Shown: piece by piece, positions 44,145 through 53,930 of the stretch
Position numbering within the stretch: the first letter of the stretch is position 1
Layout of the letters: every line of letters starts with the position of its first letter
NCBI RefSeq assembly: GCF_002813775.1
Contig: NZ_CP020370.1
Location: forward strand, 2,939,501 to 3,003,500
Length of the DNA stretch: 64,000 bases
Reading direction: 5' to 3'
From: Candidatus Thiodictyon syntrophicum
GTDB lineage: Bacteria; Pseudomonadota; Gammaproteobacteria; Chromatiales; Chromatiaceae
Translations under genes and position numbers: made by a program
The notes under the pieces: generated by a model
The model's database searches: none
The model's input: only the letters and a program-made list of their open reading frames with translations
Told to the model about the DNA's origin: nothing

Positions 44145-44666
44145 TACCCTTTGCGGCAACCCGTCGCGGCCGGGGGCCGCTCCTACGGCGCAAGAGCGGC
44201 CCCACTGCCGTTCAGTCAAGCGCGAGGCGCTCCGGTGCGGGCGTCTCGTTCCCACGCTCCTGCGTGGGAATGCCGGGCGGGCGCTCCGCGTCCCGTCTTA
44301 TTAACAGAGGCGCAGCACCCGCCCTTGCTCCCACGCAGGGGCGTGCGAGCCGGCGTGGCTTGACTTAACGGCATTGGGAGCGGCCCCCCGGCCGCGATGG
44401 CTATCACCCTTGAGGTGGCGGTAATAATGATCAAGGCCGCCTTGGCATGAGTAACTGCTGGACTTAGGTTCGGGCGCCTTGCACGATGAGCGGCCATAGC
44501 CGGAATGAAGATCACGGCAGGGCGAAGCAAGCAGGCTAATACCACCTGACGCAATTACTTACGCCATTGGCGTAGGGTGCGCCGTGCGCACCCTAGAGGC
44601 TGCGGTTGATCGCCGCGGCCAAGGGCTCGGACGGCGCCATGGTGCGCTCGGCGCACCCTACGGTCG
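44145..44666. repeat. Mixed palindromic repeats
   Basis: A half copy of the 57-bp palindrome family (about 44152-44200), the CCCACGCTCCTGCGTGGGA family (44247..44340), and two TAGGGTGCGCCGTGCGCACCCTA units (44571..44597, 44638..44666). No gene in 44045..44782. Confidence 0.7.
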
Positions 44667-44782
44667 CGGTCCGACCAATGGTCCGAGTATTTCCGTCGTG
44701 CAGTACTGCGGTGGACAACCGCAGCGCAGGCTAACAATAGCGGCCCGTGATTCGCTGAGCTTCGTACGCCCTCTCGGGCTCC

Positions 44783-45945
44783 GGCACTGGTTCAGTTTAA
44801 TTCCTGTTTACAAGACATTGAAATATATGTAATATATCTAGTTCGGCGCGGGTTTCCGTCACTTTTTGAATAAGTGAGAACTTCTTGAACGGACAATGGA
44901 CATGCCCTCATTGCAATTCACAGAATTGTCGGCATCACAAGACGTATCAAACCGGTCATAACGGTACGCGTTTGCTGTGGCGATGTCAAAGTTGCAATAG
45001 GCTCTTTTCCGAGACCAAAGCCACCCTTATCGAGGGGCTCAGGAAACCGACCAGCTTCATCATTCAAGTGCTCAAAACGCGCACTGAGGGGATCGGCTTG
45101 AACGCCGCCTGCCGGGCCTTCGCGATTGCGAAGAATACGTTGCTCCTATGGGAGCGTCGCCTGGCCGATTGCAAGGATGTGCTGGTCATATATGCCCTGA
45201 CGCACACCTTTATTGAGCAACTGATCGAAGGTGATGAGCTTTATACGAAAGTGAATAGGAATGTCCCCCCGGAGGATTGTGAAGGCTGGACGATCGTACT
45301 GATGGAAAGGGCAAGTCGATTTATCTGGGCGCTTCAGTGCGGGAAAAAGGATCGCAGCCTATTTTCATATGCCATACAAATACTTAGAGATGTCATCCTG
45401 CGTACTGGCGATGTCACTCTAGTCACCGACGGGGAACGTCGGTATGGCAATCTCCTGTTTGAAATTTGCCACGAAGTATTGCGAACCGGAAAACGCGGCC
45501 GCCCACCGAAAGTGCTTCGTCGCGGTGTGAAGGTGCGCCTTAAGAATAAAGGGAAAGGAACTGATAGAACGGGGCACTCGCGTCCCAAATACGAAACCCC
45601 TCATCCGGAGCATCCAGAAACCGATCAAGATGTGACGCCAGCCGATATTCATGCTAATCATTTGGAAGCATCGAACGCTTCATTTCGGCGAAAGAATTCT
45701 GCTTATCGCCGCCGAACGAATACGTACGCGAAGAGCATTTCTGGTTTGCAAAGAACATTGGATATGTTGTGGATTGTCCATAACTTTATTCGCAGCCACT
45801 TCACGACAAAACAGGTTCCTGCGGTGGCTCTGGGGATTCTCCAGCAGGGACTCTCGTGGGATGAGGTCCTTAGAGTTCGACAGCCCAGGTTATAAAAATA
45901 CTACAAAAACATAAGGATAAGGAAGAACCAAACTGAACCAGTGCC
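44783..45945 (+). mobile_element. Insertion sequence with terminal inverted repeats, IS1-like
   Basis: 1163 bp. Left end GGCACTGGTTCAGTTT and right end AAACTGAACCAGTGCC are exact inverse copies over 16 bp, with weaker match beyond. One transposase gene inside. Base composition is clearly lower in GC than the neighbourhood. I see no target duplication next to the ends. Confidence 0.85.
44885..45895 (+). CDS. IS transposase, IS1-like
   Basis: 336 residues from TTG 44885 (an in-frame TGA lies 6 codons upstream and no ATG is near). N-terminal zinc finger CPHCNSQNCRHHKT...WRCQSCNRLFSETKA, then an HTH region (LNAACRAFAIAKNTLLLWERR), then a DDE-type core with EGDELYTKVN, VTDGERRYGNLLFE and a C-terminal basic segment NASFRRKNSAYRRRTNTYAK. 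The zinc finger plus HTH order and the length fit single-ORF IS1-family members; IS1595 is the alternative. Confidence 0.75.
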   Translation: MNGQWTCPHCNSQNCRHHKTYQTGHNGTRLLWRCQSCNRLFSETKATLIEGLRKPTSFIIQVLKTRTEGIGLNAACRAFAIAKNTLLLWERRLADCKDVLVIYALTHTFIEQLIEGDELYTKVNRNVPPEDCEGWTIVLMERASRFIWALQCGKKDRSLFSYAIQILRDVILRTGDVTLVTDGERRYGNLLFEICHEVLRTGKRGRPPKVLRRGVKVRLKNKGKGTDRTGHSRPKYETPHPEHPETDQDVTPADIHANHLEASNASFRRKNSAYRRRTNTYAKSISGLQRTLDMLWIVHNFIRSHFTTKQVPAVALGILQQGLSWDEVLRVRQPRL

Positions 45946-46166
45946 GACGGCGCCCACACAGGAAACAATTGCAATAGGGGCGCGCGCCCTGGGGAGGGCG
46001 GCGGATGAGTTGCTGGCGTGGCCGGGGGGGTGCGTCGGCGTCAAGGGGGCCGATCCGTTTGGGTTTTTATTGATCCGTCACTGGATAATACGCGCGGATT
46101 TGGCGCTTGAAAAGCGGTTGGGGGTCGCTTGGGCCATGGGCATGATCTCCGCCACAGGGCTTGTTG

Positions 46167-46332
46167 CGAGGTCGTTGGTCCGCACAGCGGACCCTACGGG
46201 CGCGGGGCCTTGATCAAGACTCCGCCACGCGCCCTTGCGGCCACCCGTCGCGGCCTGGGGGCCGCTCCTACGCCGTAGGAGCGGCCCCCAGGCCGCGACG
46301 GATGTCACCCTCGAGGTGGCCGGAGTTATGAT
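46167..46332. repeat. Composite repeat with 57-bp perfect palindrome, left of cas6
   Basis: Begins with GGTCCGCACAGCGGACCCTACGGG, then the palindrome 46245..46301 (27-bp arms around GCC), then GATGTCACCCTCGAGGTGGCCGGA-like sequence in short. Same order as 47567..47741. Confidence 0.85.
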
Positions 46333-46434
46333 CGATGTCGGTCGATTCGTGGGATGCGACGCACGCGCCGGGCGGCGGTCAAGACTCAGGTCGTTTCGCT
46401 TTACCGCCGCCTCTGAAGGTGCGCACGGCGCACC

Positions 46435-47436
46435 CTACGCCGATGGCGCCTGGCGGTTCTCGATCGCCTCCAGCCGATAGGCACCGAGCCCAAAGGCGGT
46501 CCCTTTGCCGACATGGGCCCATTGGCCGAACCAGAGTTCGGGCCAGACCTGGCTCAGGGCGGGGCCGCCGATGACCAGGTCGCCCATGAGGCCGCCCAGT
46601 TGCATCAGCGTTTGTTGGCGGGATGAATAGCGGGTCCAGTCGTGCCAGGTCAAGGCGGGGTCCTGTAACCGCAGGCCGCTGAGCAGGGCCTGGGCTTTTG
46701 GCCAATCAAAGGTCTGCGGTTGGCCGCCGTACATCAGGGCCAGGCGCTGCAAGCGATTGTAGAGGTGGCGCAAGAGGTCGGTGAGCGTGAATTGCTCGGG
46801 TCCGATGAAGCGGCCATGGTGTTTGATGCGCAGAGGGGTGAGCAGGCGCAGCCGGACCAGTGCGGGGGCCGGCGGCGGGTTCAGCGGGGGCACCTGGCCC
46901 TGTCGGCAGGCGCCGCTGCCGGTGTCGTAGACCGTCTCCCAGAGCGCGGTCCCGGGGGCGGTCTCGCGCTGGACGGCTTCCAGCGCGAAGCGGCCGCGCT
47001 CCCACCCGAGGCCCTGGGTCCCGGCGGCGGTCAGGGCGTGGATCAGGTAGGGAAGCTGGCCGATCGCCGGGCCGATGAGGGTGATGCCGAGTGCGAGCGC
47101 GGCGCCGCTGTGGTAGCGACGGGGCGCCTGCGGGTCGAGGTCGAGCACGAAGGGGTGGGGCATGGCGGTGAAGCCGGCGCTGTCGTGCGCGGGCGGCGGC
47201 GGGGTCTCGAAGATCAGTGAGTAGACGCACTGGTGGATGAGGAGGCACCCGGCGCAGGTCGGTTGGCGGGTGACGCAGGCGGTGCGGCGCAGTCCGTGGC
47301 CGAGCAGGCCGCGCCAGGCGGACCCGGGATAGTCGGGCAGGGCGATGTCGTCCAGGGCGCGCAGTGCGAAGTTGAAGCGGGCCAAGGGGGGAAAGCGGCC
47401 GGTGGTGGCGGTTTCATGCTGCGCGTCGTCGCTCAT
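46435..47436 (-). CDS. cas6: Cas6 CRISPR RNA endoribonuclease (orphan)
   Basis: 333 residues from ATG 47436 (AGAGGA 9 bases upstream). N-terminal FALRALDDIALPDYPGSAWRG and a Cys-rich CAGCLLIHQCVY patch, middle ITLIGPAIGQLPYLIHAL, and the C-terminal glycine-rich loop GKGTAFGLGAYRLE are the pattern of the long Cas6 RAMP proteins (PF10040 type) that process pre-crRNA of type I and III systems. No effector, cas1 or cas2 genes are in the window. It is enclosed by direct copies of a composite palindromic repeat. Confidence 0.85.
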   Translation of the reverse strand: MSDDAQHETATTGRFPPLARFNFALRALDDIALPDYPGSAWRGLLGHGLRRTACVTRQPTCAGCLLIHQCVYSLIFETPPPPAHDSAGFTAMPHPFVLDLDPQAPRRYHSGAALALGITLIGPAIGQLPYLIHALTAAGTQGLGWERGRFALEAVQRETAPGTALWETVYDTGSGACRQGQVPPLNPPPAPALVRLRLLTPLRIKHHGRFIGPEQFTLTDLLRHLYNRLQRLALMYGGQPQTFDWPKAQALLSGLRLQDPALTWHDWTRYSSRQQTLMQLGGLMGDLVIGGPALSQVWPELWFGQWAHVGKGTAFGLGAYRLEAIENRQAPSA

Positions 47437-47566
47437 GCCAGTGTTTCCTCTCTGCGGGGACGGGCCGTGCCTTGCGATGGTTTGTGCGTAGCGTAGCACT
47501 GCGCCGGCGCTGGGCAGGGACTGGACCTTGGCCTTGGTCCCGCACGTCGTGCGCGCGGGCAGGTCG

Positions 47567-47741
47567 TTGGTCCGCACAGCGGACCCTACGGGCTTGATCG
47601 GGGCCGTCGTGCGGGCCTTGATAATTGCTCCGGCCACACGCCCTTGCGGCAACCCGTCGCGGCCTGGGGGCCGCTCCTACGGCGTAGGAGCGGCCCCCAG
47701 GCCGCGACGGATGCCACCCTCGATGTGGCCGGAATCATGAT
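47567..47741. repeat. Composite repeat with 57-bp perfect palindrome, right of cas6
   Basis: GGTCCGCACAGCGGACCCTACGGG, palindrome 47654..47710 with 27-bp arms, then a GATGCCACCC...GTGGCCGGAATCATGATC tail, direct orientation relative to the left copy. Confidence 0.85.
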
Positions 47742-47827
47742 CTCCCCGGGGCCGGCAGGCGCGCCCCGCCGCCGCACGGCGGCAATTTCCGCACGGTGCG
47801 ACGCCCGTTGTGGTTAAAATGCGGACC

Positions 47828-49078
47828 ATGTTTCATCCCATACCGCTCTACATCGGCCTGCGCTACACCCGCGCCAAGCGCCGCAACCACTTCATCTCCT
47901 TCATCTCGCTGATCTCCATGCTGGGGATCATGCTGGGCATCATGGCGCTCATCGTGGTGCTGTCGGTGATGAACGGGTTCCACCAGGAGATCCGCGAGCG
48001 GATCCTGTCCATGGCCTCGCACGCGACCCTGAGCGACCCCAACGGGGGCGGGATGGCGGACTGGCGCGAGGTGCTCGAGAAGGTCCGCGCCCATCCGGAC
48101 GTGGTGGGCGCTGCGCCCTTCGTGGAGGTCCAGGCCATGTTGGTCGGTCCCTCCAACGTCAGCGGCGCCCTGGTGCGGGGCATCGTGCCGGTGGAGGAGG
48201 ATCAGGTGGCGGAGTTGCGCCGGGATATGGTGCACGGCTCGGTGGATGATCTGAAGGCCGGGGATTTCAACATCGTCCTGGGGCGGGACCTGGCGCAGTT
48301 CCTGGGCGTGGTGCCGGGGGACAAGGTGACCGTGGTCACGCCCCAGGTGAGTGCCACCCCGGTGGGGGTCATGCCCCGGCTCAAACGCTTTACCGTGAGC
48401 GGTGTCTTCTCCGTCGGGATGGCGGACTATGACCGCAGCGCCGCCTTCATCCAACTGGACGACGCCGCCAAGCTGATGGCCTTCGGGGACGCGGTGTCCG
48501 GGGTGCGCCTGAAGCTGACCGACATGTGGGAGGCGCCCCGGCAGGCGCGGGAGATCGCCTACGACCTGGGCGGCCTCTACCGGCTGGTCGACTGGACCCA
48601 GGTCCACGCCAACTTCTTCCGCGCCCTGGCGATCGAGAAGCGGATGATGAGCGTCATCCTGTCGCTGATCGTGGCGGTGGCGGCCTTCAACATCGTCTCG
48701 GCCCTGGTGATGGCGGTCACGGACAAGCGTGCCGACATTGCCGTGCTGCGCACCCTGGGGGCCTCGCCGCTCAGCGTCATGGGCATCTTCATCGTCCAGG
48801 GCACCGCCATCGGGCTCATCGGAACCCTGCTCGGGGTGGTCACGGGGGTGCTCCTGGCCCTCAACCTGGAGCCCATCATCGTCGGCATCGAGACCCTGTT
48901 CGGTGTCCGCTTCCTGGACCCGAGCATCTATTACATCAGTGAACTGCCATCCGATGTCCACTGGCAGGACGTGGTGGTGATCGCCGTTTCGGCCTTCGTG
49001 ATGTCAATCGTCGCCACCCTCTATCCGGCCTGGCGCGCCGCCAACACCCAGCCCGCGGAGGCGCTGCGCTATGAATAG
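47828..49078 (+). CDS. lolC: Lipoprotein-releasing ABC transporter permease LolC/LolE
   Basis: About 416 residues. [18 protein letters not shown] and [18 protein letters not shown] form the family start with TM1; FtsX-like TM segments at the C-terminus (near 270-295, 315-345, 375-400) with [19 protein letters not shown] and the final [19 protein letters not shown]. With LolD it lifts lipoproteins from the inner membrane. The start at 47828 follows the family; ATG 47819 and GTG 47810 are alternatives. Only one permease gene is present, so it may be the homodimeric (LolF-like) kind. Confidence 0.9.
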   Translation: MFHPIPLYIGLRYTRAKRRNHFISFISLISMLGIMLGIMALIVVLSVMNGFHQEIRERILSMASHATLSDPNGGGMADWREVLEKVRAHPDVVGAAPFVEVQAMLVGPSNVSGALVRGIVPVEEDQVAELRRDMVHGSVDDLKAGDFNIVLGRDLAQFLGVVPGDKVTVVTPQVSATPVGVMPRLKRFTVSGVFSVGMADYDRSAAFIQLDDAAKLMAFGDAVSGVRLKLTDMWEAPRQAREIAYDLGGLYRLVDWTQVHANFFRALAIEKRMMSVILSLIVAVAAFNIVSALVMAVTDKRADIAVLRTLGASPLSVMGIFIVQGTAIGLIGTLLGVVTGVLLALNLEPIIVGIETLFGVRFLDPSIYYISELPSDVHWQDVVVIAVSAFVMSIVATLYPAWRAANTQPAEALRYE

Positions 49079-49823
49079 CACCGCCGCGCCGGGGGACGAT
49101 GACAGCGCGCCCCTGACGGCCGCGCCGGTGCTGGCCGCCGCTGGTCTGGGCAAGGTCTTCAGCCAGGGTCCCCAGGCGGTGGAGGTGCTGCGCGGGGTGG
49201 ACCTGGCGGTGGCGGCCGGGGCGCGGATCGCCATCATCGGCGCCTCGGGCTCGGGTAAGAGTACGCTGCTGCACTGCATCGGGGGGCTGGAGCGGCCGAC
49301 CACCGGCCTGGTCGCGTGGCTGGGCGAGGATGTCGGCAAGCTCTCGGAGGTGCGCCGCGGCCGGCTGCGCAACCGCCATCTGGGCTTTGTCTACCAGTTC
49401 CACCACCTGCTCGCCGAGTTCACGGCGATCGAGAACGTGGCGATGCCGCTGCTGATCGGCGGTGACTCGGCGGTGCAGGCGCGGATCAAGGCGGAGGCGA
49501 TCCTGGTGCGGGTCGGTCTCGGGCACCGCGGCACCCACAAGCCGTCGGAACTCTCGGGCGGCGAGCGCCAGCGCGCGGCCATCGCCCGCGCCCTGGTGAC
49601 CCGTCCCGCCTGCCTCCTGGCGGACGAGCCCACGGGCAATCTGGATCGGCACACGGCCGGCCAGGTCTACGAACTGATGCTGGAGTTGAATGCGGACTTC
49701 GGTACCGCGCTCGTCATCGTGACCCATGACCCGACGCTGGCGGCGCGCATGGATCAGGTCTGGCGGTTGGACGACGGGGTGCTGACGACCGGTGCCGACA
49801 CCAGGGCCGCCGCGATTACCTGA
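49071..49823 (+). CDS. lolD: Lipoprotein-releasing ABC ATPase LolD
   Basis: 250 residues. Walker [11 protein letters not shown]-loop [10 protein letters not shown], signature [16 protein letters not shown], Walker [12 protein letters not shown] and H-loop THDP. The gene overlaps lolC by 8 bp. The 3' end overlaps the convergent DUF2062 gene by 70 bp. Confidence 0.95.
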   Translation: MNSTAAPGDDDSAPLTAAPVLAAAGLGKVFSQGPQAVEVLRGVDLAVAAGARIAIIGASGSGKSTLLHCIGGLERPTTGLVAWLGEDVGKLSEVRRGRLRNRHLGFVYQFHHLLAEFTAIENVAMPLLIGGDSAVQARIKAEAILVRVGLGHRGTHKPSELSGGERQRAAIARALVTRPACLLADEPTGNLDRHTAGQVYELMLELNADFGTALVIVTHDPTLAARMDQVWRLDDGVLTTGADTRAAAIT

Positions 49824-50338
49824 GCGCGCATCTGCTGATAACGCTGCCGCCGCCGCGCGATCTCGCGGCGCAGGGTCCAGCGCCAGAGGGCCTGGACGCC
49901 GAAATAGCCCAGTGCGGCGCACAGCAGCGCACACACCAGGCTGCCGATCAGGAACGGCGTCAGGACCCCGAGCCAGTTGTGCGGGTCGATCCAGAAGTCC
50001 AGGTCGAAGCCCTTGGGGCGCACCCCCATCACCAAGGACCCTACCGCATAGGCCGAATAGGAGATGGGCGCGAGCGTCAGCGGGTTGTTGAGCCACACCG
50101 CCGCGAGGGTGACCGGCAGGTTGACGCGCAGCGCGATGGCCAGGGCCGCCGCCACCAGCATGTGGGCGAACGGCGGCATATAGGCGACGAAAAACCCGAC
50201 GGCGACGGCGCCGGAGGCGGAGCGGCGGTTCAGGTGCCAGAGGTTCGCGTCATGGATGCGTTTGCCGAAGACGGACAGGTGGCGGCTCTCCAGGATGGTC
50301 CTGGGATCGGGCATGATCCGCTTGAGCAGTTTTTTCAC
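49754..50338 (-). CDS. DUF2062 membrane protein
   Basis: 194 residues. [19 protein letters not shown] then a hydrophobic pair ([43 protein letters not shown]) and a third region ([20 protein letters not shown]) are the DUF2062 signature, an inner-membrane protein of unknown function that often lies next to glycosyltransferase or comEC genes. Its end overlaps the lolD end in opposite orientation. Confidence 0.85.
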   Translation of the reverse strand: MKKLLKRIMPDPRTILESRHLSVFGKRIHDANLWHLNRRSASGAVAVGFFVAYMPPFAHMLVAAALAIALRVNLPVTLAAVWLNNPLTLAPISYSAYAVGSLVMGVRPKGFDLDFWIDPHNWLGVLTPFLIGSLVCALLCAALGYFGVQALWRWTLRREIARRRQRYQQMRAQVIAAALVSAPVVSTPSSNRQT

Positions 50339-50564
50339 GTCGCTATCCGGGGGCTTTCTAGGGTTGAGCGGGAGGGCAGCCGACGGGAGGCGGCGCGGTA
50401 ACGGGGGGCGTCCCTGATTCCCGGGGCGGGGTCCGAACGCGCGGCCTCAAGCGTCTGGCCTGCACGGTCGGTGGCGGCGGCTCCTATCGCTTGTTAGGGA
50501 TGGGCCCCCTCTGGAACGGAGGATGATACGCGGTTCCGACCGCCGCCCCGGCGATTTTCACGTC

Positions 50565-52259
50565 TCAGGTCCCGGCCGCAATCGCCTCGCGGAGCGAACG
50601 CACCCGGGCGACACCTTGGTCGTCGGCGAGCTTGACGTAGGCCGACTCCGCCTGATCGAGCACCTCCAGTGCCTCGCCCTTCTCCCCGCGCATGGCGAGC
50701 ACCTGAGCGAGCAGTTGTCCAACGGCGCCGATGCCGTCGGGCCGGCCTAGTTTACGCATGATCTCGAATGACTCGGCCAAGTCGTCATGGATTTGCTGAA
50801 ATCCGCCGGTCTGAAGATCGCCGCGCTGGAGTCGAATCTGGGCCATCGAGTACTTGATATGGGCGATGATATGGATGTCCCCCATCTGCTGTGCGATCGG
50901 CAGCCGCTGATCATGTAAGGCCAGCGCCGCGTCCAACTCCCCGCGCGCCTCCAAGATGTCGGCGATTCGGCCCTGCGTCACCGTCTTCTCGCGCACGGCG
51001 CCCAGCCGCTCGAAGACCGGGAGTTCCTCCTCGGTGCGGATGCGCAGCGCCGCGTCCAATTCCCCGCGTGCCTGCAGGATGTTGGCGATTCGGCCCTGCG
51101 TCACCGCCTTCGCGTGCGCGTCGCCCAAGCGCTCGAAGACCGGCAGTTGTTCCTTCGTCCAGATACGCAGCGCCGCGTCCAAGTCCCCGCGTGCCTTCAG
51201 GATGTCGGCGATCTTGCCCTGCGTCACCGCCTTCTCGCGTAAGTCGCCCAGGCGCTCGTAGACCGGCAGTTGTTCGTCGGTACGGATGCGCAGCGCCGCG
51301 TCCAGTTCCCCGCGCGCCTGCAGGATGTCGGCGATTTTTCCCTGCGTCACAGCCTTCGCCCGCATGTCGCCCAGCCGCTCGAAGACGGGCAGTTCTTCCT
51401 CGGTGTGAATGCGCAGCGCCGCATCCAACTCCCCGCGCGCTTCCAGGATGTCGGCAATCTTGCTCTGCGTCACCGCCTTCGCGCGCACGTCGCCCAGGCG
51501 CTCTGCCAGCGGCAGCGCCCCCTCTCGCAATACCCGCTGCGCCAGGTCCCACTGGCCGAGGGACTCGTAAACATCGCCCTGCTCAATGAGCAGAAGCAAA
51601 CGCAAATCATCCGGGATCGCGGCGGCCTCCTCCCCATCCAGTTGCTGATGCAAGACGGCGAGTCGCCGGCTGCGTTGGGCCAGGGTCAGGGGGCCTATGT
51701 CTAATGAGACTTTAGGCCGATTCGCAAGGCCCATGCGCTGCTCCGGCACCGCCGCCACAAAATCGAAGACCCCGGCGCGCCAGGACCAGGCGTCCGGCGC
51801 CTCCCGCGCCACCCGCTCCAGGGCCGCGGGGGGCAGCCACCACAGCAGGGCGGCATCGAGCCGCTTCGCCAAGGCATCGCGTCGCACGTTCAGTGACTGT
51901 AGCCGCGGTCCTTGCAGCCAGTGGCCGGTGTTCACCAGGTGGATCACCGCTTGTCCTTGCCCCAGGGCCGCAAGCCAGGTCTCCAGTGCCTCGAAGTCCG
52001 GAAAGCGCTCGTCGTCGGCGAGATCGGCCGTGTGGACCGGCCGGCCGGCGCTCGCGAGCAGGTCTTGCAGCTTGCCGATCAAGAGGCCCCGATAGGACTC
52101 GTCGGCGATGCGCGCGAAGAGCAGTTGGAAGCGCGGGGCAAAGCGCAGCAACTTGACCAGGCGCTGGAAGTCCTCCTGGTGTTGCGGCAGCAGGTCCTGG
52201 GCGGCGAGGTGTCGCCGGTAGTCGAATTGGAATGGGTCGGCCGCGGGGGAGGCGATCAT
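50565..52259 (-). CDS. TPR-repeat protein partnered with an ATPase
   Basis: 564 residues from ATG 52259, which overlaps the stop of the AAA gene (ATGA). The N-terminal 200 residues (FDYRRHLAAQDLLPQHQEDF, FQLLFARIADESYRGLL, WLAALGQGQAVIHLVNTGHWL) form a globular domain I do not recognise. From about residue 260 come TPR-like units; five of them (about 50930-51540 in DNA) are nearly identical 40-residue repeats containing KAVTQGKIADIL and ARGELDAALRI. Such young tandem repeats imply recent expansion. The pairing suggests an NTPase-sensor system. Confidence 0.8.
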   Translation of the reverse strand: MIASPAADPFQFDYRRHLAAQDLLPQHQEDFQRLVKLLRFAPRFQLLFARIADESYRGLLIGKLQDLLASAGRPVHTADLADDERFPDFEALETWLAALGQGQAVIHLVNTGHWLQGPRLQSLNVRRDALAKRLDAALLWWLPPAALERVAREAPDAWSWRAGVFDFVAAVPEQRMGLANRPKVSLDIGPLTLAQRSRRLAVLHQQLDGEEAAAIPDDLRLLLLIEQGDVYESLGQWDLAQRVLREGALPLAERLGDVRAKAVTQSKIADILEARGELDAALRIHTEEELPVFERLGDMRAKAVTQGKIADILQARGELDAALRIRTDEQLPVYERLGDLREKAVTQGKIADILKARGDLDAALRIWTKEQLPVFERLGDAHAKAVTQGRIANILQARGELDAALRIRTEEELPVFERLGAVREKTVTQGRIADILEARGELDAALALHDQRLPIAQQMGDIHIIAHIKYSMAQIRLQRGDLQTGGFQQIHDDLAESFEIMRKLGRPDGIGAVGQLLAQVLAMRGEKGEALEVLDQAESAYVKLADDQGVARVRSLREAIAAGT

Positions 52260-53637
52260 GAGCGGCCTTTGCCGGTTCCGCGACGCCCGGTCGGCCCCGT
52301 GTGCCTGGCCGGCGTTGGTGCCAGTGCGCGCAACGCCTCCTGATAGCCTTCCAGCCGCCGCACCACCGGGTGGCTGGCGCGCCACGAGCCGTCGTTGTAG
52401 TGCAGCAGGGCCAGGCGCCAGAGCAGATTGCGGGTGCGTTCGTCGTTACCGACGTGGGCCCCCTTCCTGGCATCCACTTCCGCAAGCAGCTTGTAGTCCG
52501 CGGGCTGGAGCCAGTAACGGAAATCGGCGGCCAGCTTGTCGATGGCCCGCTCGACCGTCGGGGCCTCGATCCGCTCGGATTCAGTCAGCTCGCACGCCAT
52601 GCGCAGGAGTCGCAGCAGTTCCCGTGGGTGACCGCCGCTGTATTCGATCAGCCGGTCGATCAGGGCGGGGTCGGCAAAGGTCGCGGTCTCGATGCGCCTG
52701 GCGAGCAGGTCCCGCATCGTCTGCCAGCCGGCCTCATGGCGCCCACCGTCGCGCTGCTGGAGCTTGATGATGGGCAGCACCTCGTCCGTATCCAGCTTGC
52801 TGACGCTGGTACCGCCGTATTTCAGCGTGATGGGGGCGGTATAGAGCACCAGGGCCTGGATCGCCAGCAATTGTTCCGATTCGTGGATGAAGAGCCGCTC
52901 GGCATCGTCCAGCGGGATCTTGTCGGTGCCGTCCGCGATGAGCAACAGCCGCTCGGCCAGGCCGCGCTCCGCCAGGGTCTCCTCGGCGGCCTCGAACAAG
53001 GCGTTGAAGGCATCGGCGAACTGGGTAAAGGTCTTCTTCACCACCTCGCGCAGGGAGTCCTTGTAGACCGATGAGGTCTTGAACGCGGCGGTGAGCCGGG
53101 CGGTCAACTTGGCCAGGAAGGGGATGCCGAACTCCGCGCCAGCCTCGTTGGTGATCGAGGCCATCAGCTCGTTGATCTTGTCGTCCGTGCGGACCTGCTC
53201 GGCGAACCACTGTTCGAGCGCCTTGAGCTTGCCGCGGGGATGTCGAGTCCTTGTGTTTCCAACTCCCGGACCACCGCCATGGCCATGGCCATGAGTACGT
53301 CCGCGTATTGGAGGTTGTTGATGTCGATCTCGCTGCGCACATTGAGCAGGATCGGCAGCAGGCGCTTGCCCTGCCTCAGGGTGTCGTCGAGGCGCAGCAG
53401 TTCGGTGGATTTGCCGCTGCCGATGGGTCCGAACAGCAGTACGTGCCGCTTCCGGGTCGGGAAGAAGAGGTCCAACTCCAGATCGAGTCCGAACTTGCGT
53501 GCCAGATTGCGCTGGGTGCCGACCCCGCCGCGCGCCGCATCGGTATCGACAAAGCGCGGGTCTTTGGGGCCGAACGCCTCGTCCAGGTTGAGCTTTTGCA
53601 GCACTTCCAGCGGGTGGCCGGGTGGACTGTAGGACAT
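52256..53637 (-). pseudogene. Frameshifted AAA/STAND-like ATPase
   Basis: From ATG 53637 (AGGAG 7 bases upstream) the frame reads HPLEVLQKLNLDEAFG and Walker A LLFGPIGSGKSTELLRL, and runs to GLDIP near 53240. There a GC-run (53237-53240, four G on the plus strand) appears one base short; the next frame continues GKLKALEQWFAEQV and on through LLLIADGTDKIP and the helical YSGGHPRELLRLLRMA to the stop at 52256. With one base restored the protein would be about 460 residues and end in an ATGA overlap with the TPR gene. It may be a real mutation or a homopolymer error. Confidence 0.75.
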
Positions 53638-53699
53638 TGCGGGTCTCCTGGGGCGAACGGGCGTTGTCGAATCGGGCCTGGCAAGCAAGACCAGCCGAT

Positions 53700-53815
53700 G
53701 AAAGGCGGGCGTGGGAGCGACTTCAGCCGCGACGAGGCCACGGCGGCTGGTGCGGTCGCGTCGCGGCGCAAGCCGCTCCCACCCTTGCCCGGTCTGACTT
53801 TCAAGGCAAAGAATA
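53700..53815. repeat. GTGGGAGCGGCTTCAGCCGCGAC repeat
   Basis: Left part GTGGGAGCGACTTCAGCCGCG, right part (inverted) CGGCGCAAGCCGCTCCCAC. Related copies at about 60457..60490 and 61160..61195. Confidence 0.75.
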
Positions 53816-53930
53816 ACCCGAAGCGGTGCCGAGCGCGTCGGTCCGCGTCGGGTTCCTGGACGGCGGATGCGACTTTCTGCGGAATCGGGCATGATCCGCT
53901 CCAGCCATTTCCACAGGTGCTCATCCGGGT

